A DNA stretch of 13,727 bases, taken from the NCBI GenBank assembly GCA_003175915.1, contig PSRH01000171.1, positions 1-13,727 of the forward strand, in the 5' to 3' direction. A program made the translations under genes and the position numbers. Source of the DNA: Candidatus Melainabacteria bacterium (GTDB lineage Bacteria; Cyanobacteriota; Vampirovibrionia; Obscuribacterales; Obscuribacteraceae). Below are positions 1 to 7,213 of this stretch, piece by piece. Under the pieces are notes generated by a model, which had not been told where the DNA came from, did not search any database, and saw only the letters and a program-made list of their open reading frames with translations. Every line of letters starts with the position of its first letter. Position 1 is the stretch's first letter.

Positions 1-1941
1 CTATTGAACTAGAATCGGTTCTTTTGTGGGTGCCTTTTTCGCATACGAGAAGAGAATGTCCGCCTGAGGGATATCGCTCATGCCGGGATAGCCTTTCTCG
101 ATAATCAAATCGGCTAATTTACTGACTTGCCGGAAGTACCTGTCAGTTGGTCTTTCACCGGTGAGCTTTCTGCGCAAGTCTTGACAGAGAATATCAGTGG
201 CACCCTGGATAACCGGATCGCCTCCCTGGTGGGCCCAGAGACAGGTGACCAGGATCACTATAGTGTCCTGGATCCTCTGTGACATTTCGGCGATTCGACA
301 TTGCCTGTCGGCCAGTTTGAGTTGATGCTTCACCATATTCTGAGTTAGTTCAAATGGTGATTCCTGCAACATGGAAAGGGCGAAGTCAACATGGTTCTGC
401 AAAACCGGACTCAACCCCGTCACGGTTTGTTTGTCGGCCGCGGCCAGGAATTTACCGATGTACCAGAACGTGTAAGGAATCAGCTCGTTTCGCAATTTCC
501 ATACATCCAAAGGATTGGCCGGATTGAGAGTTTTCATGTTGTTGCGAGCAAGCGCCTTTCCGACTGGCTCGAAGAATGTGACACCATGCTGCTTGGCAAG
601 CGACTTAAAGAAAGCCATTCCAAGAATCTCGCCCTCACCCTCGTAAATGCAAGGAGCAAGGAAGTCGTGAAGATTGTCGCCAAAAAGGTGACCTTTTAAG
701 AACGACCTGCCGCCATGCGTTTTCATGAAGTACTCAATAGCCACTTCCTTTTGGGCCTCGCTACCGAAAATCTTGGCGATCACACATTCCAGTTCACCCC
801 GATAGCCTTGATCCAAGAGCCAGGAACCCCAAGCGACCAGAGCTTCGGCGCCAGCAATTAAGGCGGCTGTGCGGCCGATCCGCCGTTTTACCAGCTCCCG
901 GCTTTCAATTGCCTGACCGTAGGTTTCCCGAAAGTGCGCCCACGGTAAAAGGTTGGCGAGCATTGCTTTCATGGTAGCCGACGCCACCGTACATAGTGCC
1001 AATCGACCGAGATTCAGTCCATGATAGGCCACCGTTAGCCCATCCCCAAGGGCGGGCACGAGTAGATTTTCTTTCGGAACCTTGAAGTCCTTAAACCTCA
1101 GTCCTTGATTCCATGCATGCTTCACCGCGTGTAGCCCATAAGGGATGAATTGGAAATGTTCGTTTTCTTGCTTAGGCAAATCGGCAATGAGAGCAGCCGG
1201 CTTGCCGTCAATTAAACAAACTATCCCGACAGTTCGTCCGGCCACGGCATTGGTGATGAACAGTTTTTCGCCATTGATCAAGTAATGGTCCCCGCTCAAG
1301 GTAGCGGTTGTGCGCAATGCAGTCAGGTCTGAACCGGCACAGGGTTCGGTGAGGGCAAAGGCCGAAATCGCTTCGCCGCTTGCCAACTTGGGAAGGAAGC
1401 GGGCCCTTTGCTCTTCATTGCCAAAAGTACTGGCCGGATCTACCGCTCCTATACAACCATGCACCGAGGCCAGGCCCGCAACCATGGGCTCGATTGTAGC
1501 TACCTGGGCAAGGAAGGTCATAAATTGCCGGATGGTAAGTCCTTGTCCACCATATTTTTTGTCGATCAATAGGCCCCAATAGCCAACTTTGCCGAGATCT
1601 TCAATGACCTTCTCGGAAATCTTATCGTTGGCATCCAACATCGTGCCGGCTTTCTTATGCTTGCGCAAGACTTCAAGCGAGTCACGCAGCGCCGGCAAGT
1701 TAAGCGCATCAGCTTCCAGTTTGGGAGGGGTAAACAGGTCAAGGGGCACGTGATTTTCCCAGACAGCACGGTGCACTGGACTATTTACGGTTTTGTACTG
1801 AGGCGCGAAGAGGGACTCGACTTGATCATCGGCGGTATCGACCGCACCAGTACGGCGTGCCTCTTCTTCTGTCTTTCCTCCGAGGCGCATTGCCGTTTCG
1901 GCAAAACTGGCCTTACCATCGGGATCTTTTAAGCTACTCAT
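1..1941 (-). CDS. Acyl-CoA dehydrogenase, long form (646 aa)
   Basis: This is a flavin-dependent acyl-CoA dehydrogenase, which would catalyse the first, alpha-beta oxidation step of fatty-acyl-CoA breakdown in the cytoplasm and pass electrons to ETF. The family signature ALTEPCAGSDLTAL lies around residues 197-210. The motif YEGEGEI begins at Tyr433 and places Glu434 where the catalytic base sits in the MCAD-type YEGT motif. Typical members have about 380-400 residues. This one carries about 60 extra N-terminal residues and about 190 after the catalytic Glu, like the long VLCAD/ACAD9-type subfamily with an extra helical C-terminal domain. The ATG at 1941 is chosen over an in-frame TTG at 1953 because a GAGG Shine-Dalgarno lies 6 nt before the ATG, whereas the TTG abuts a purine run with no spacing. 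It is the last gene of the minus-strand block and probably has its own promoter. Exact chain-length specificity cannot be read from sequence. Confidence 0.93.
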   Translation of the reverse strand: MSSLKDPDGKASFAETAMRLGGKTEEEARRTGAVDTADDQVESLFAPQYKTVNSPVHRAVWENHVPLDLFTPPKLEADALNLPALRDSLEVLRKHKKAGTMLDANDKISEKVIEDLGKVGYWGLLIDKKYGGQGLTIRQFMTFLAQVATIEPMVAGLASVHGCIGAVDPASTFGNEEQRARFLPKLASGEAISAFALTEPCAGSDLTALRTTATLSGDHYLINGEKLFITNAVAGRTVGIVCLIDGKPAALIADLPKQENEHFQFIPYGLHAVKHAWNQGLRFKDFKVPKENLLVPALGDGLTVAYHGLNLGRLALCTVASATMKAMLANLLPWAHFRETYGQAIESRELVKRRIGRTAALIAGAEALVAWGSWLLDQGYRGELECVIAKIFGSEAQKEVAIEYFMKTHGGRSFLKGHLFGDNLHDFLAPCIYEGEGEILGMAFFKSLAKQHGVTFFEPVGKALARNNMKTLNPANPLDVWKLRNELIPYTFWYIGKFLAAADKQTVTGLSPVLQNHVDFALSMLQESPFELTQNMVKHQLKLADRQCRIAEMSQRIQDTIVILVTCLWAHQGGDPVIQGATDILCQDLRRKLTGERPTDRYFRQVSKLADLIIEKGYPGMSDIPQADILFSYAKKAPTKEPILVQ

Positions 1942-1947
1942 AGTTTT

Positions 1948-1951
1948 CCTC
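1948..1951 (-). promoter_or_regulatory. Ribosome binding site deciding the acyl-CoA dehydrogenase start
   Basis: On the minus strand the bases read GAGG followed by AAAACT and then ATG at 1941. This is a canonical Shine-Dalgarno spacing and favours the ATG over the TTG four codons upstream. Confidence 0.7.
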
Positions 1952-1984
1952 AACCTTCCTCTAGGAAGTTATCTCTCGATAACA

Positions 1985-1990
1985 ATTATA
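1985..1990 (-). promoter_or_regulatory. Candidate -10 element for the acyl-CoA dehydrogenase gene
   Basis: The minus strand has a perfect TATAAT here, placing a transcript start near 1978 and a leader of about 37 nt before the ATG at 1941. The bases 15-18 bp upstream (around GTTCGG) match the -35 consensus poorly, so this is a candidate only. A 5-bp hairpin (ACGGC-CTGT-GCCGT, 2011-2024) sits just upstream and lacks the T-tract of a terminator. Confidence 0.35.
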
Positions 1991-2098
1991 AGCTTTTATC
2001 CGTGCTCCGAACGGCCTGTGCCGTCCATTGCCTTATGCCATGCCAATCTTCAGTTTGAGCAACCTAGGGATTTTTGGCTTTTCTTGAGATTAATCTGG

Positions 2099-3301
2099 TC
2101 AACTTAAGACCTTAGATCTAGTGTTTTTTTCAAATTCAAACTTTACGGGCGGATCGCTTTCCAGATCGAAATGCAGCTTAAGCGTATCGTGTTTGATTAG
2201 ATCGCAAAGCGTTTTGCCAGCCATCTCGAAGCGCCAACCATTGAGCAAGGGAAAGTTCGACTGATCTATTTTATTTTCTCTCACCAGTCTCACTAGATAC
2301 TGGACATCGTCGCGGGTCGCCAACAGTTCCGTGGCGATATCGGACTGATAGGCAATCACTTTCACAAGGGCGTAAAGGACGTCACCGGCAAGGACGTCCT
2401 GCTTGGGGGTGGAACGCGGCGCCGGCCAATGCGGGCATTGATCGTTGGGTAAAGCGAGAGCAACATTCACGACTTCTATTAGCTTCTTGCCCAATATTCT
2501 CACTTGATCGGGACGCACGCCCCGGATCCGTTGAATGTCACTTATGTCGTTAGGCGGCCGGCGGCTCAGTTCTATCAATGTTGCGTCAGAAATGATAGAA
2601 CGACTCGGTCGATCCATGCGCTCAGCCTCGCAATCTCGAAATTGGCAAAGCTGCTGCAATACGGCCAGTCCACGACGATTCAGACTGCTGGCTCCTTTCA
2701 CTCGCGTGTACTGTTCCCTTTCGACGCGCACGTAGTAGTCCTGTTGCGAATACATTCTGCATTCTTCCAGAGCCCAATCTAATCGTCCTTGCTTTTTTAA
2801 AATCTCGGCCGTTTTGTCGGCCATAGCAAGCAAATGACAGACGTCCTCCCTGGCATATTCGATTTGCGACGTCGACAGCGGCCGTTCCATCCAATCAGTG
2901 AAGCTCTCGCTCTTCGCGATTGTGATGCCAAGCAGCTGTTGGAGGAGTTTTCCATAACCGGCTGGATAACCTAAACCGGCAAAACCAGCAGCGATTTGCG
3001 TGTCGAATATATTCATCGGCACAAGCGAACTTAGTCTGAAGATCAGTTGCAGATCCTGCACGGCAGCATGGAGTACCGTTTCAATCTTCGGGTCAGCAAC
3101 GCGCTGCCATAGTTCACGTAAATCTCCCACTTTCAAGGGATCGATTATGAAAGTTTCGGCGTCGGTGGCAACCTGGACCAAACACAAGACCGGATAAAAA
3201 TTCCTTTCTGGAATGAACTCCAAGTCCATAGCGAAGCGCCCGTTAGCGTCGATTTTCTGGCAGATATGTTTGAGATCGCTTTCTTTGACGATGATATTCA
3301 T
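2099..3301 (-). CDS. rnd: Ribonuclease D (DEDDy 3'-5' exoribonuclease with HRDC domain)
   Basis: This is a 3'-5' exoribonuclease of the RNase D family, which trims the 3' ends of tRNA precursors and other structured RNAs. All three Exo motifs are visible: Exo I with Asp26 and Glu28 (MDLEF), Exo II with Asp83 (HAAVQDLQLIF), and Exo III with Tyr149 and Asp153 (YAREDV), which makes it DEDDy type. An HRDC nucleic-acid-binding domain spans about residues 207-280, followed by a C-terminal helical region (about 300-400) like the second HRDC-like domain of the family. The length of 400 aa is close to the E. coli enzyme (about 375). The ATG at 3301 is chosen because it overlaps the TGA of the upstream phosphatase gene as ATGA. 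The longer in-frame opening at 3340 would add 13 unconserved-looking residues. No strong Shine-Dalgarno is present, so translational coupling is likely. Confidence 0.94.
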   Translation of the reverse strand: MNIIVKESDLKHICQKIDANGRFAMDLEFIPERNFYPVLCLVQVATDAETFIIDPLKVGDLRELWQRVADPKIETVLHAAVQDLQLIFRLSSLVPMNIFDTQIAAGFAGLGYPAGYGKLLQQLLGITIAKSESFTDWMERPLSTSQIEYAREDVCHLLAMADKTAEILKKQGRLDWALEECRMYSQQDYYVRVEREQYTRVKGASSLNRRGLAVLQQLCQFRDCEAERMDRPSRSIISDATLIELSRRPPNDISDIQRIRGVRPDQVRILGKKLIEVVNVALALPNDQCPHWPAPRSTPKQDVLAGDVLYALVKVIAYQSDIATELLATRDDVQYLVRLVRENKIDQSNFPLLNGWRFEMAGKTLCDLIKHDTLKLHFDLESDPPVKFEFEKNTRSKVLS

Positions 3302-4122
3302 TTGCTGCGCACCGAATTGCCAAGATGCATGCGACACCAATTTAGACTACCAGGCCTGCCGATGATTACAGAACTTTCGTGGATGACGCCCTCCTCCGGA
3401 AAGCTAAGCTCATCAGATTCCATTCCGCCCACTTCCAGACTAGCGCCCAGAGCAATAGCCACCGGCCCGGCCGTATCCCAAGTTTTAAGTTTGCCCGAGA
3501 GATGAACAAACATATCCGCTTCGCCCTCAAGAACTTTCCCGACCTTAAGGCCAATGCTGCCGGTTTTGACAAAGGTTGCATTAGGTAGGTCGTTAAGCCA
3601 GGGATTGTTCTTGCGATCGCGCCAGCCAAGAATAAGGCGGGCATGTTCATCTTCTTGCAGGAAGGGTAATTCGGCAAAGCACGAGGCCGCCTCACCGCTG
3701 GCTTGCCGCCAGGTGCCAAAGCCCGGTCCACCAAAATAGATGGTGGACTTAACTGGTGCAAAGACCCAACCGAACACCGGCTTGCTGTCTATGACAAGCC
3801 CGATCATCACGGAATACTGCCCGTCATTGGCAATGTAATTGTCCGTTCCATCAATGGGGTCGATCAGCCAGACGCGGCCCGTCTTAGCCATGGTATCGTG
3901 CTTGGTGTCTTCTTCCGAGATGATTTTGTCGGCTGCAAAGCGATCATGTAATTCCTGGACGATCAATTTAGAAAGAGCAAAATCTGCCGTTGTCACCCGA
4001 TCGTAAGGGCCAGTCTTCTCGATGATTTCTATATCAGTGCGAATTTCCGGGGCCAGGGCGCCAGCCTTGGCGATTAACCTTTTGACATAGTCGATGTCTT
4101 CTTGATTGAGACTTTCTGTCAC
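3298..4122 (-). CDS. Inositol monophosphatase-superfamily phosphatase, CysQ-like
   Basis: This is a Mg2+-dependent, Li+-sensitive-type sugar or nucleotide phosphatase of the IMPase/FBPase/CysQ superfamily. The metal-site motifs are complete: Glu70-Glu71 (ISEED), Asp88 and Asp91 in WLIDPIDGTDNY (residues 85-96), and Trp215-Asp216 in KTWDTAGPVAIALGAS. The stretch after the DPIDGT motif (GQYSVMIGLVIDSKPVFGWVFAP) resembles CysQ, the 3'(2'),5'-bisphosphate nucleotidase that removes pAp from sulfate assimilation, more than classical inositol monophosphatase. This assignment is an inference from motif flavour. The length (274 aa) is normal. The start is a GTG at 4122: an in-frame TAG lies 18 nt upstream and no other start is near, although no clear Shine-Dalgarno is seen. 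The gene lies 36 bp after the YbjN-like gene and overlaps the RNase D start by 4 bp. Inositol, histidinol or other sugar phosphates are alternative substrates. Confidence 0.9.
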   Translation of the reverse strand: MTESLNQEDIDYVKRLIAKAGALAPEIRTDIEIIEKTGPYDRVTTADFALSKLIVQELHDRFAADKIISEEDTKHDTMAKTGRVWLIDPIDGTDNYIANDGQYSVMIGLVIDSKPVFGWVFAPVKSTIYFGGPGFGTWRQASGEAASCFAELPFLQEDEHARLILGWRDRKNNPWLNDLPNATFVKTGSIGLKVGKVLEGEADMFVHLSGKLKTWDTAGPVAIALGASLEVGGMESDELSFPEEGVIHESSVIIGRPGSLNWCRMHLGNSVRSK

Positions 4123-4158
4123 TGTTGCGTGGATACCTGTCTAGTCATATAGATCTGG

Positions 4159-4662
4159 CTACGTTGATTTCTGTCCGGCCAGGGATTGAGCAGGTGCCTG
4201 GGAATACATTTGCGCTCCAAATTCGTTTGCTAATTTGTTGTCGAGCAAGTCAGCGACGAAAGCGACATTCCAGACAAGTTCATCCATTTCCTCTTGTGTC
4301 AAACCAATGGTATGACGTTGGGCAACGACCAGCACGATGTTTTCGTGAGTGGCCAGCGCACAACAGCTCAAATTGGCGTTGATGTCCAACAAGCGCCGGT
4401 AAAAGGCTTCCTTGTTCTGCTGAGGGATGAAGACAATCGGGCTGGAGATTCGCAATACGGCACCAGAGTCGTCTTCGCTCTCCTGGACTACGATATAAAC
4501 CTGGGCACTGCCTTCCTTCAACCAAAAGCCTACCTCGTTGGCGGCCGTACCGGATAGCCTGTGCTCACCCGCATTCAAGCCACGATGGCTGTAATAGATT
4601 TCCACCATGCTGGCCGCCTCGGCGACGGTTCCCTTACTGATTTTCGATTCGAACAACCCCAT
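4159..4662 (-). CDS. YbjN-domain protein
   Basis: This 167-aa cytoplasmic protein has no signal peptide or membrane helix. Its pattern fits the YbjN family, which has a type III secretion chaperone-like fold. There is an N-terminal helix with the hydrophobic pattern MVEIYYSHRGL and strands around QVYIVVQE. The hallmark segment LRISSPIVFIPQQNKEAFYRRLLDINANLS begins near residue 70 and is quoted here only to identify it by its key features: a strand, PQQN turn, a long helix and an LL-x-IN motif. A C-terminal helix then begins TQEEMDELVWNV. YbjN proteins bind or stabilise partner proteins, and none has a known enzymatic role. The ATG at 4662 has a GAGG 8 nt upstream. It is the first gene of the minus-strand block and is spaced 36 bp before the phosphatase gene, so co-transcription is likely. 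Confidence 0.75.
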   Translation of the reverse strand: MGLFESKISKGTVAEAASMVEIYYSHRGLNAGEHRLSGTAANEVGFWLKEGSAQVYIVVQESEDDSGAVLRISSPIVFIPQQNKEAFYRRLLDINANLSCCALATHENIVLVVAQRHTIGLTQEEMDELVWNVAFVADLLDNKLANEFGAQMYSQAPAQSLAGQKST

Positions 4663-4737
4663 CTCAATATCCTCTTGGCCGCTCCCCAGGCCATGCCGTT
4701 CCAGAGAGCCAACTCTAGCAAAGATCCCACTTGATAG

Positions 4738-4750
4738 TGCTACGGTAGCA
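4738..4750. repeat. 13-bp perfect palindrome upstream of the YbjN operon
   Basis: TGCTAC and GTAGCA flank a single G at 4744. It lies about 75 bp upstream of the YbjN ATG, where an operator would be expected, but no cognate regulator is encoded here. Confidence 0.4.
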
Positions 4751-4817
4751 TTGGAAAGCGCCAGAGGGTGAATTCAACCCAAACTTTTTAATAACCAACC
4801 ATTACCGTGGTCTGAGC

Positions 4818-4834
4818 GGAGCAAAAATTGCTCC
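4818..4834. repeat. 17-nt hairpin-forming inverted repeat
   Basis: GGAGCAA and TTGCTCC flank a central AAA, giving a 7-bp perfect stem. No T-tract follows on either strand, so it is not a normal intrinsic terminator. An operator or an RNA structure in a long leader is possible. Confidence 0.4.
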
Positions 4835-4867
4835 CCGAGACATGGAAGCCTAATCGTAGGGCTGTCA

Positions 4868-4882
4868 TTGCCCGTCAGGCAA
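4868..4882. repeat. Short inverted repeat TTGCC-N5-GGCAA
   Basis: Perfect 5-bp arms surround CGTCA. It is weak on its own and is listed because it is the third symmetric element within 150 bp of the same intergenic region. Confidence 0.25.
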
Positions 4883-5067
4883 GCCAAGAGGGACATGATA
4901 AAATTGTAATGTGGACTGCCGACCATGGCATACGGGAGAGGCAGATCATCTCAAGATCAACCGAAAAGGAGTAAAACTGTTTTCTAATCTGGCTTTTGAC
5001 CTCGATAGATCCAAGGCGTAAGGGGTAAATATGTCTAGAGGGGGCACGATTCAGTCCTGTTCAAGGC

Positions 5068-5095
5068 TGGACACAAGAACTGATCGAGCTATAAA
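5068..5095 (+). promoter_or_regulatory. Candidate sigma70-type promoter of the glycosyltransferase cassette
   Basis: TGGACA (5068-5073, 5 of 6 to TTGACA) is followed after 16 bp by TATAAA (5090-5095, 5 of 6 to TATAAT). It predicts a start near 5102 and a leader of about 130 nt before the first cassette gene. The -10 hexamer lies between inverted arms GAGCT (5086-5090) and AGCTC (5099-5103). Confidence 0.5.
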
Positions 5096-5104
5096 GAGAG
5101 CTCT

Positions 5105-5245
5105 ATGACTCCGCGACGAACACAACCGGCCGAGTTTGTCGCACCAACTTACTATGATGTTATGAGGTCAATCTCAAGGGAAACCGATCGACTTACTGGC
5201 GGCCTGCAAAACGTATCTCCTCTGCCCCACATATGCTTGAATTAA
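5105..5245 (+). CDS. Doubtful 46-codon leader ORF overlapping the first glycosyltransferase gene
   Basis: An ATG three bases after the predicted transcript start opens a 46-codon frame (MTPRRTQPAEFV...), with a purine-rich AAAGAGAG just upstream. It ends with TAA at 5243-5245, overlapping the start region of the 635-aa glycosyltransferase gene by 13 bp in another frame. The product is polar, has no signal or membrane segment, and resembles nothing I know. Its interest is positional: the downstream gene has no Shine-Dalgarno at its ATG, so translation of this frame could deliver ribosomes to it. It may equally be chance. Confidence 0.22.
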   Translation: MTPRRTQPAEFVAPTYYDVMRSISRETDRLTGGLQNVSPLPHICLN

Positions 5246-7140
5246 ATTTGCAAAAAAGCAAAAGTCGGTTGATTGGTCTGCCAGGCAGTCTGACCAAGCG
5301 GGTTATCGACCTGGGCGACACTATTGAAAGAAAAGTGGCCACCTCCCCAATGTCGCGCGCTTCGAAATTGGTCGTTCTCTTCTTGAGCGTGCTTGCCATA
5401 TTGATGGTCACCTCATCCTGGGACGATTCGGTTATATATGACGAATTAGAGCATGTCACCGCCGGTTATAGCTATATAAAAACCGGAGATGGGTGGCTGA
5501 ATGTCTGGCATCCCCCGCTGATCAAGGACATTTCCGCTCTGCCACTTTTATTCGCCAATCTGCGTGATCCCTTCAACATGAGTTGCTGGTACAACCATCG
5601 CAAGACTGAGGTGATCGACCGCTTCTTTTTCAAATTGGGCAACGACCCGCAAACAATAATTCGTCTGGCTAGAATTCCCTTGATTCTCAGTGCCCTTCTC
5701 TTTCTGGCCTACTACTACGTCAGGGTGCGGCGCGAATATGGTGAGGCGGTCGCATTACCAAGTCTTTTACTTTTGGGAGCCTCCCCCTCAGTGATCGCGC
5801 ACTCACGCTTCGTTCACTCGGACGTACCGGCAACTGCGGTCTTCTTTCTGTCCATTTGTTCGTTTATTGAGTTTCTTAAAAAGCCATCAAAATTGCGCTT
5901 TTTCATAGCCGCGGCCTGTACAAGCTTTGCCCTACTCGTCAAGGCATCACTAATAGTACTCTTTCCATTTTACTTGCTCGCCAGTTTAGCCTGGGTTCTG
6001 GTTGGCTACAATCGGGATCCGAAAGGCGGAGATCCTGTCTTCCTTTTGCGTCGTTATGGACTGTTTGCTGCCGCCATTCTAGGCATGCTCGTGATAGGCA
6101 CGCTGGTAATCGTGACGGTCTATCAGCCACATATACAAAACATGTCACCCTGGTTCCAGCAAACTTACAATAACCTCTGCTTCAAAAGGCACAAGGATGC
6201 TCTTCTGCCCCAGTTAGTCACCGCCAGCGGCCATTCGGCTGCAACTCGTGGTCTTTCCTGGTATCTGACAGGAGTGCTCGCTCAAAGTTTCCATTTGATC
6301 GACGGTCACGAAGGGCCATCAAATCTTTTTGATCATTTCTATTTCGGAGGCCGGCCCTGGTATTTCCCGGTGCTGTTTGTCACCAAGGAACCTCTTGGTT
6401 CGCTAGCTATGGTAGCTTTGGCAACTTTTGCGCTTGGCTCATTTTGCTGGAAGCTGAGAGGCGCTCACAAAACCAAGGATCTGCTGCGCGAAAACTTTCT
6501 AGCTGTAGCTGGACTGATATTTGTGATTTTCTACAGTAGTATCGCCGCCGCTACCAACCTGAATATCGGCTTCAGGCACTTTCTGCCGGTGCTGCCGTTT
6601 GTATACATGGGGGTTTGTTTATTAGTCGTTCGCTGGATAGCCAACTATGCGCCCGGCAAATCGCGTTTAGCTCTTTTGGCCAAAATTTTACCGGCATTGA
6701 CATGCTTGTCGGCAATCTGTGCTTGGCCGGGGTACCTCTCGTATTACAACGAAATGGCTGGATCCACAGATCGCGGCTATCTTGTTGCTCTTGACTCGAA
6801 TTATGACTGGGGTACGGATCTGCTCAGGCTGAAGAATTACCTGAAGGCGCACGGCGAGAAGTCAGTGTACATGTGCTACTATGATCACGGCTTTGACAGA
6901 CTGTACATGGGTGACGTCGCCAAACCGCTTACGTTCGATGCACCCTTTGCTCCGGGACAGCTAATTGCAGTTCCGGCTAGCCGCTGGCGCAAGATTTTGC
7001 AAGACAGCAGACCAGATGCGCTGCCAATCAATACACATCAGTTTTTCAAGATAGATGATCCCGGCATGTTGTATTGGTTCTGCTCCTTGAAACCTATTGG
7101 AAAGGCGGGAGAATCTATAATGCTCTTTAAGTGCCCTTAG
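5233..7140 (+). CDS. GT-C membrane glycosyltransferase, PMT/GT39-like (635 aa)
   Basis: This is an integral inner-membrane glycosyltransferase that would move a sugar from a polyprenyl-phosphate donor to a lipid, polysaccharide or protein acceptor on the outer face. About ten hydrophobic helices are visible, the first at about residues 44-62. The following loop carries the acidic pair Asp70-Glu71 plus His74 (YDELEH) and HPP at 93-95, as expected for the GT-C catalytic loop. Further family marks are the FPVLFVTKEPLG segment (Thr384-Lys385), RHFLP at 448-452 before a helix, and the terminal motif DSNYDWG starting at Asp521, which matches the DSNLDWG type. The N-terminal 40 residues are soluble. 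The ATG at 5233 lacks a Shine-Dalgarno; Met40 (5350) just before helix 1 is an alternative start, also without one. It is the first gene of a plus-strand cassette, 73 bp before the GT2 gene. Donor and acceptor are unknown. Confidence 0.85.
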   Translation: MLELNLQKSKSRLIGLPGSLTKRVIDLGDTIERKVATSPMSRASKLVVLFLSVLAILMVTSSWDDSVIYDELEHVTAGYSYIKTGDGWLNVWHPPLIKDISALPLLFANLRDPFNMSCWYNHRKTEVIDRFFFKLGNDPQTIIRLARIPLILSALLFLAYYYVRVRREYGEAVALPSLLLLGASPSVIAHSRFVHSDVPATAVFFLSICSFIEFLKKPSKLRFFIAAACTSFALLVKASLIVLFPFYLLASLAWVLVGYNRDPKGGDPVFLLRRYGLFAAAILGMLVIGTLVIVTVYQPHIQNMSPWFQQTYNNLCFKRHKDALLPQLVTASGHSAATRGLSWYLTGVLAQSFHLIDGHEGPSNLFDHFYFGGRPWYFPVLFVTKEPLGSLAMVALATFALGSFCWKLRGAHKTKDLLRENFLAVAGLIFVIFYSSIAAATNLNIGFRHFLPVLPFVYMGVCLLVVRWIANYAPGKSRLALLAKILPALTCLSAICAWPGYLSYYNEMAGSTDRGYLVALDSNYDWGTDLLRLKNYLKAHGEKSVYMCYYDHGFDRLYMGDVAKPLTFDAPFAPGQLIAVPASRWRKILQDSRPDALPINTHQFFKIDDPGMLYWFCSLKPIGKAGESIMLFKCP

Positions 7141-7213
7141 TTATTTGGTAGCGTATGTGGTGGCTTGGCGATGATCGATTGGGTACGAGTTAGGTGAGGC
7201 TGAAAGGCGAATT

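Larger units (their letters stand above)
4663..5232. other. Divergent intergenic region between the YbjN operon and the glycosyltransferase cassette
   Basis: This 570-bp stretch has no convincing gene of normal length. It separates two divergent transcription units and must hold both promoters. It contains a good plus-strand promoter (5068-5095), three perfect inverted repeats (4738-4750, 4818-4834, 4868-4882), an 8-bp palindrome AGAGCTCT at the predicted plus-strand start (5097-5104), and a doubtful 46-codon frame from 5105. No strong minus-strand promoter for the YbjN gene could be picked. I found no remnant of a recognisable protein in it. Confidence 0.6.

Noticed and set aside
391..699. 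Plus-strand open frame of 102 codons inside the acyl-CoA dehydrogenase gene
   Set aside because: It is antisense to a gene with clear family motifs, and its product has low complexity and no recognisable domain.
3613..3620. GCGATCGC, the HIP1 octamer abundant in many cyanobacteria
   Set aside because: Only a single copy was found, inside a coding region, so it says nothing about taxonomy.
4766..4789. Hairpin-like GGGTGAATTCAACCC followed by five T residues, resembling a terminator
   Set aside because: The stem is short with a bulge, and on the plus strand there is no upstream gene to terminate; on the minus strand no T-tract follows.
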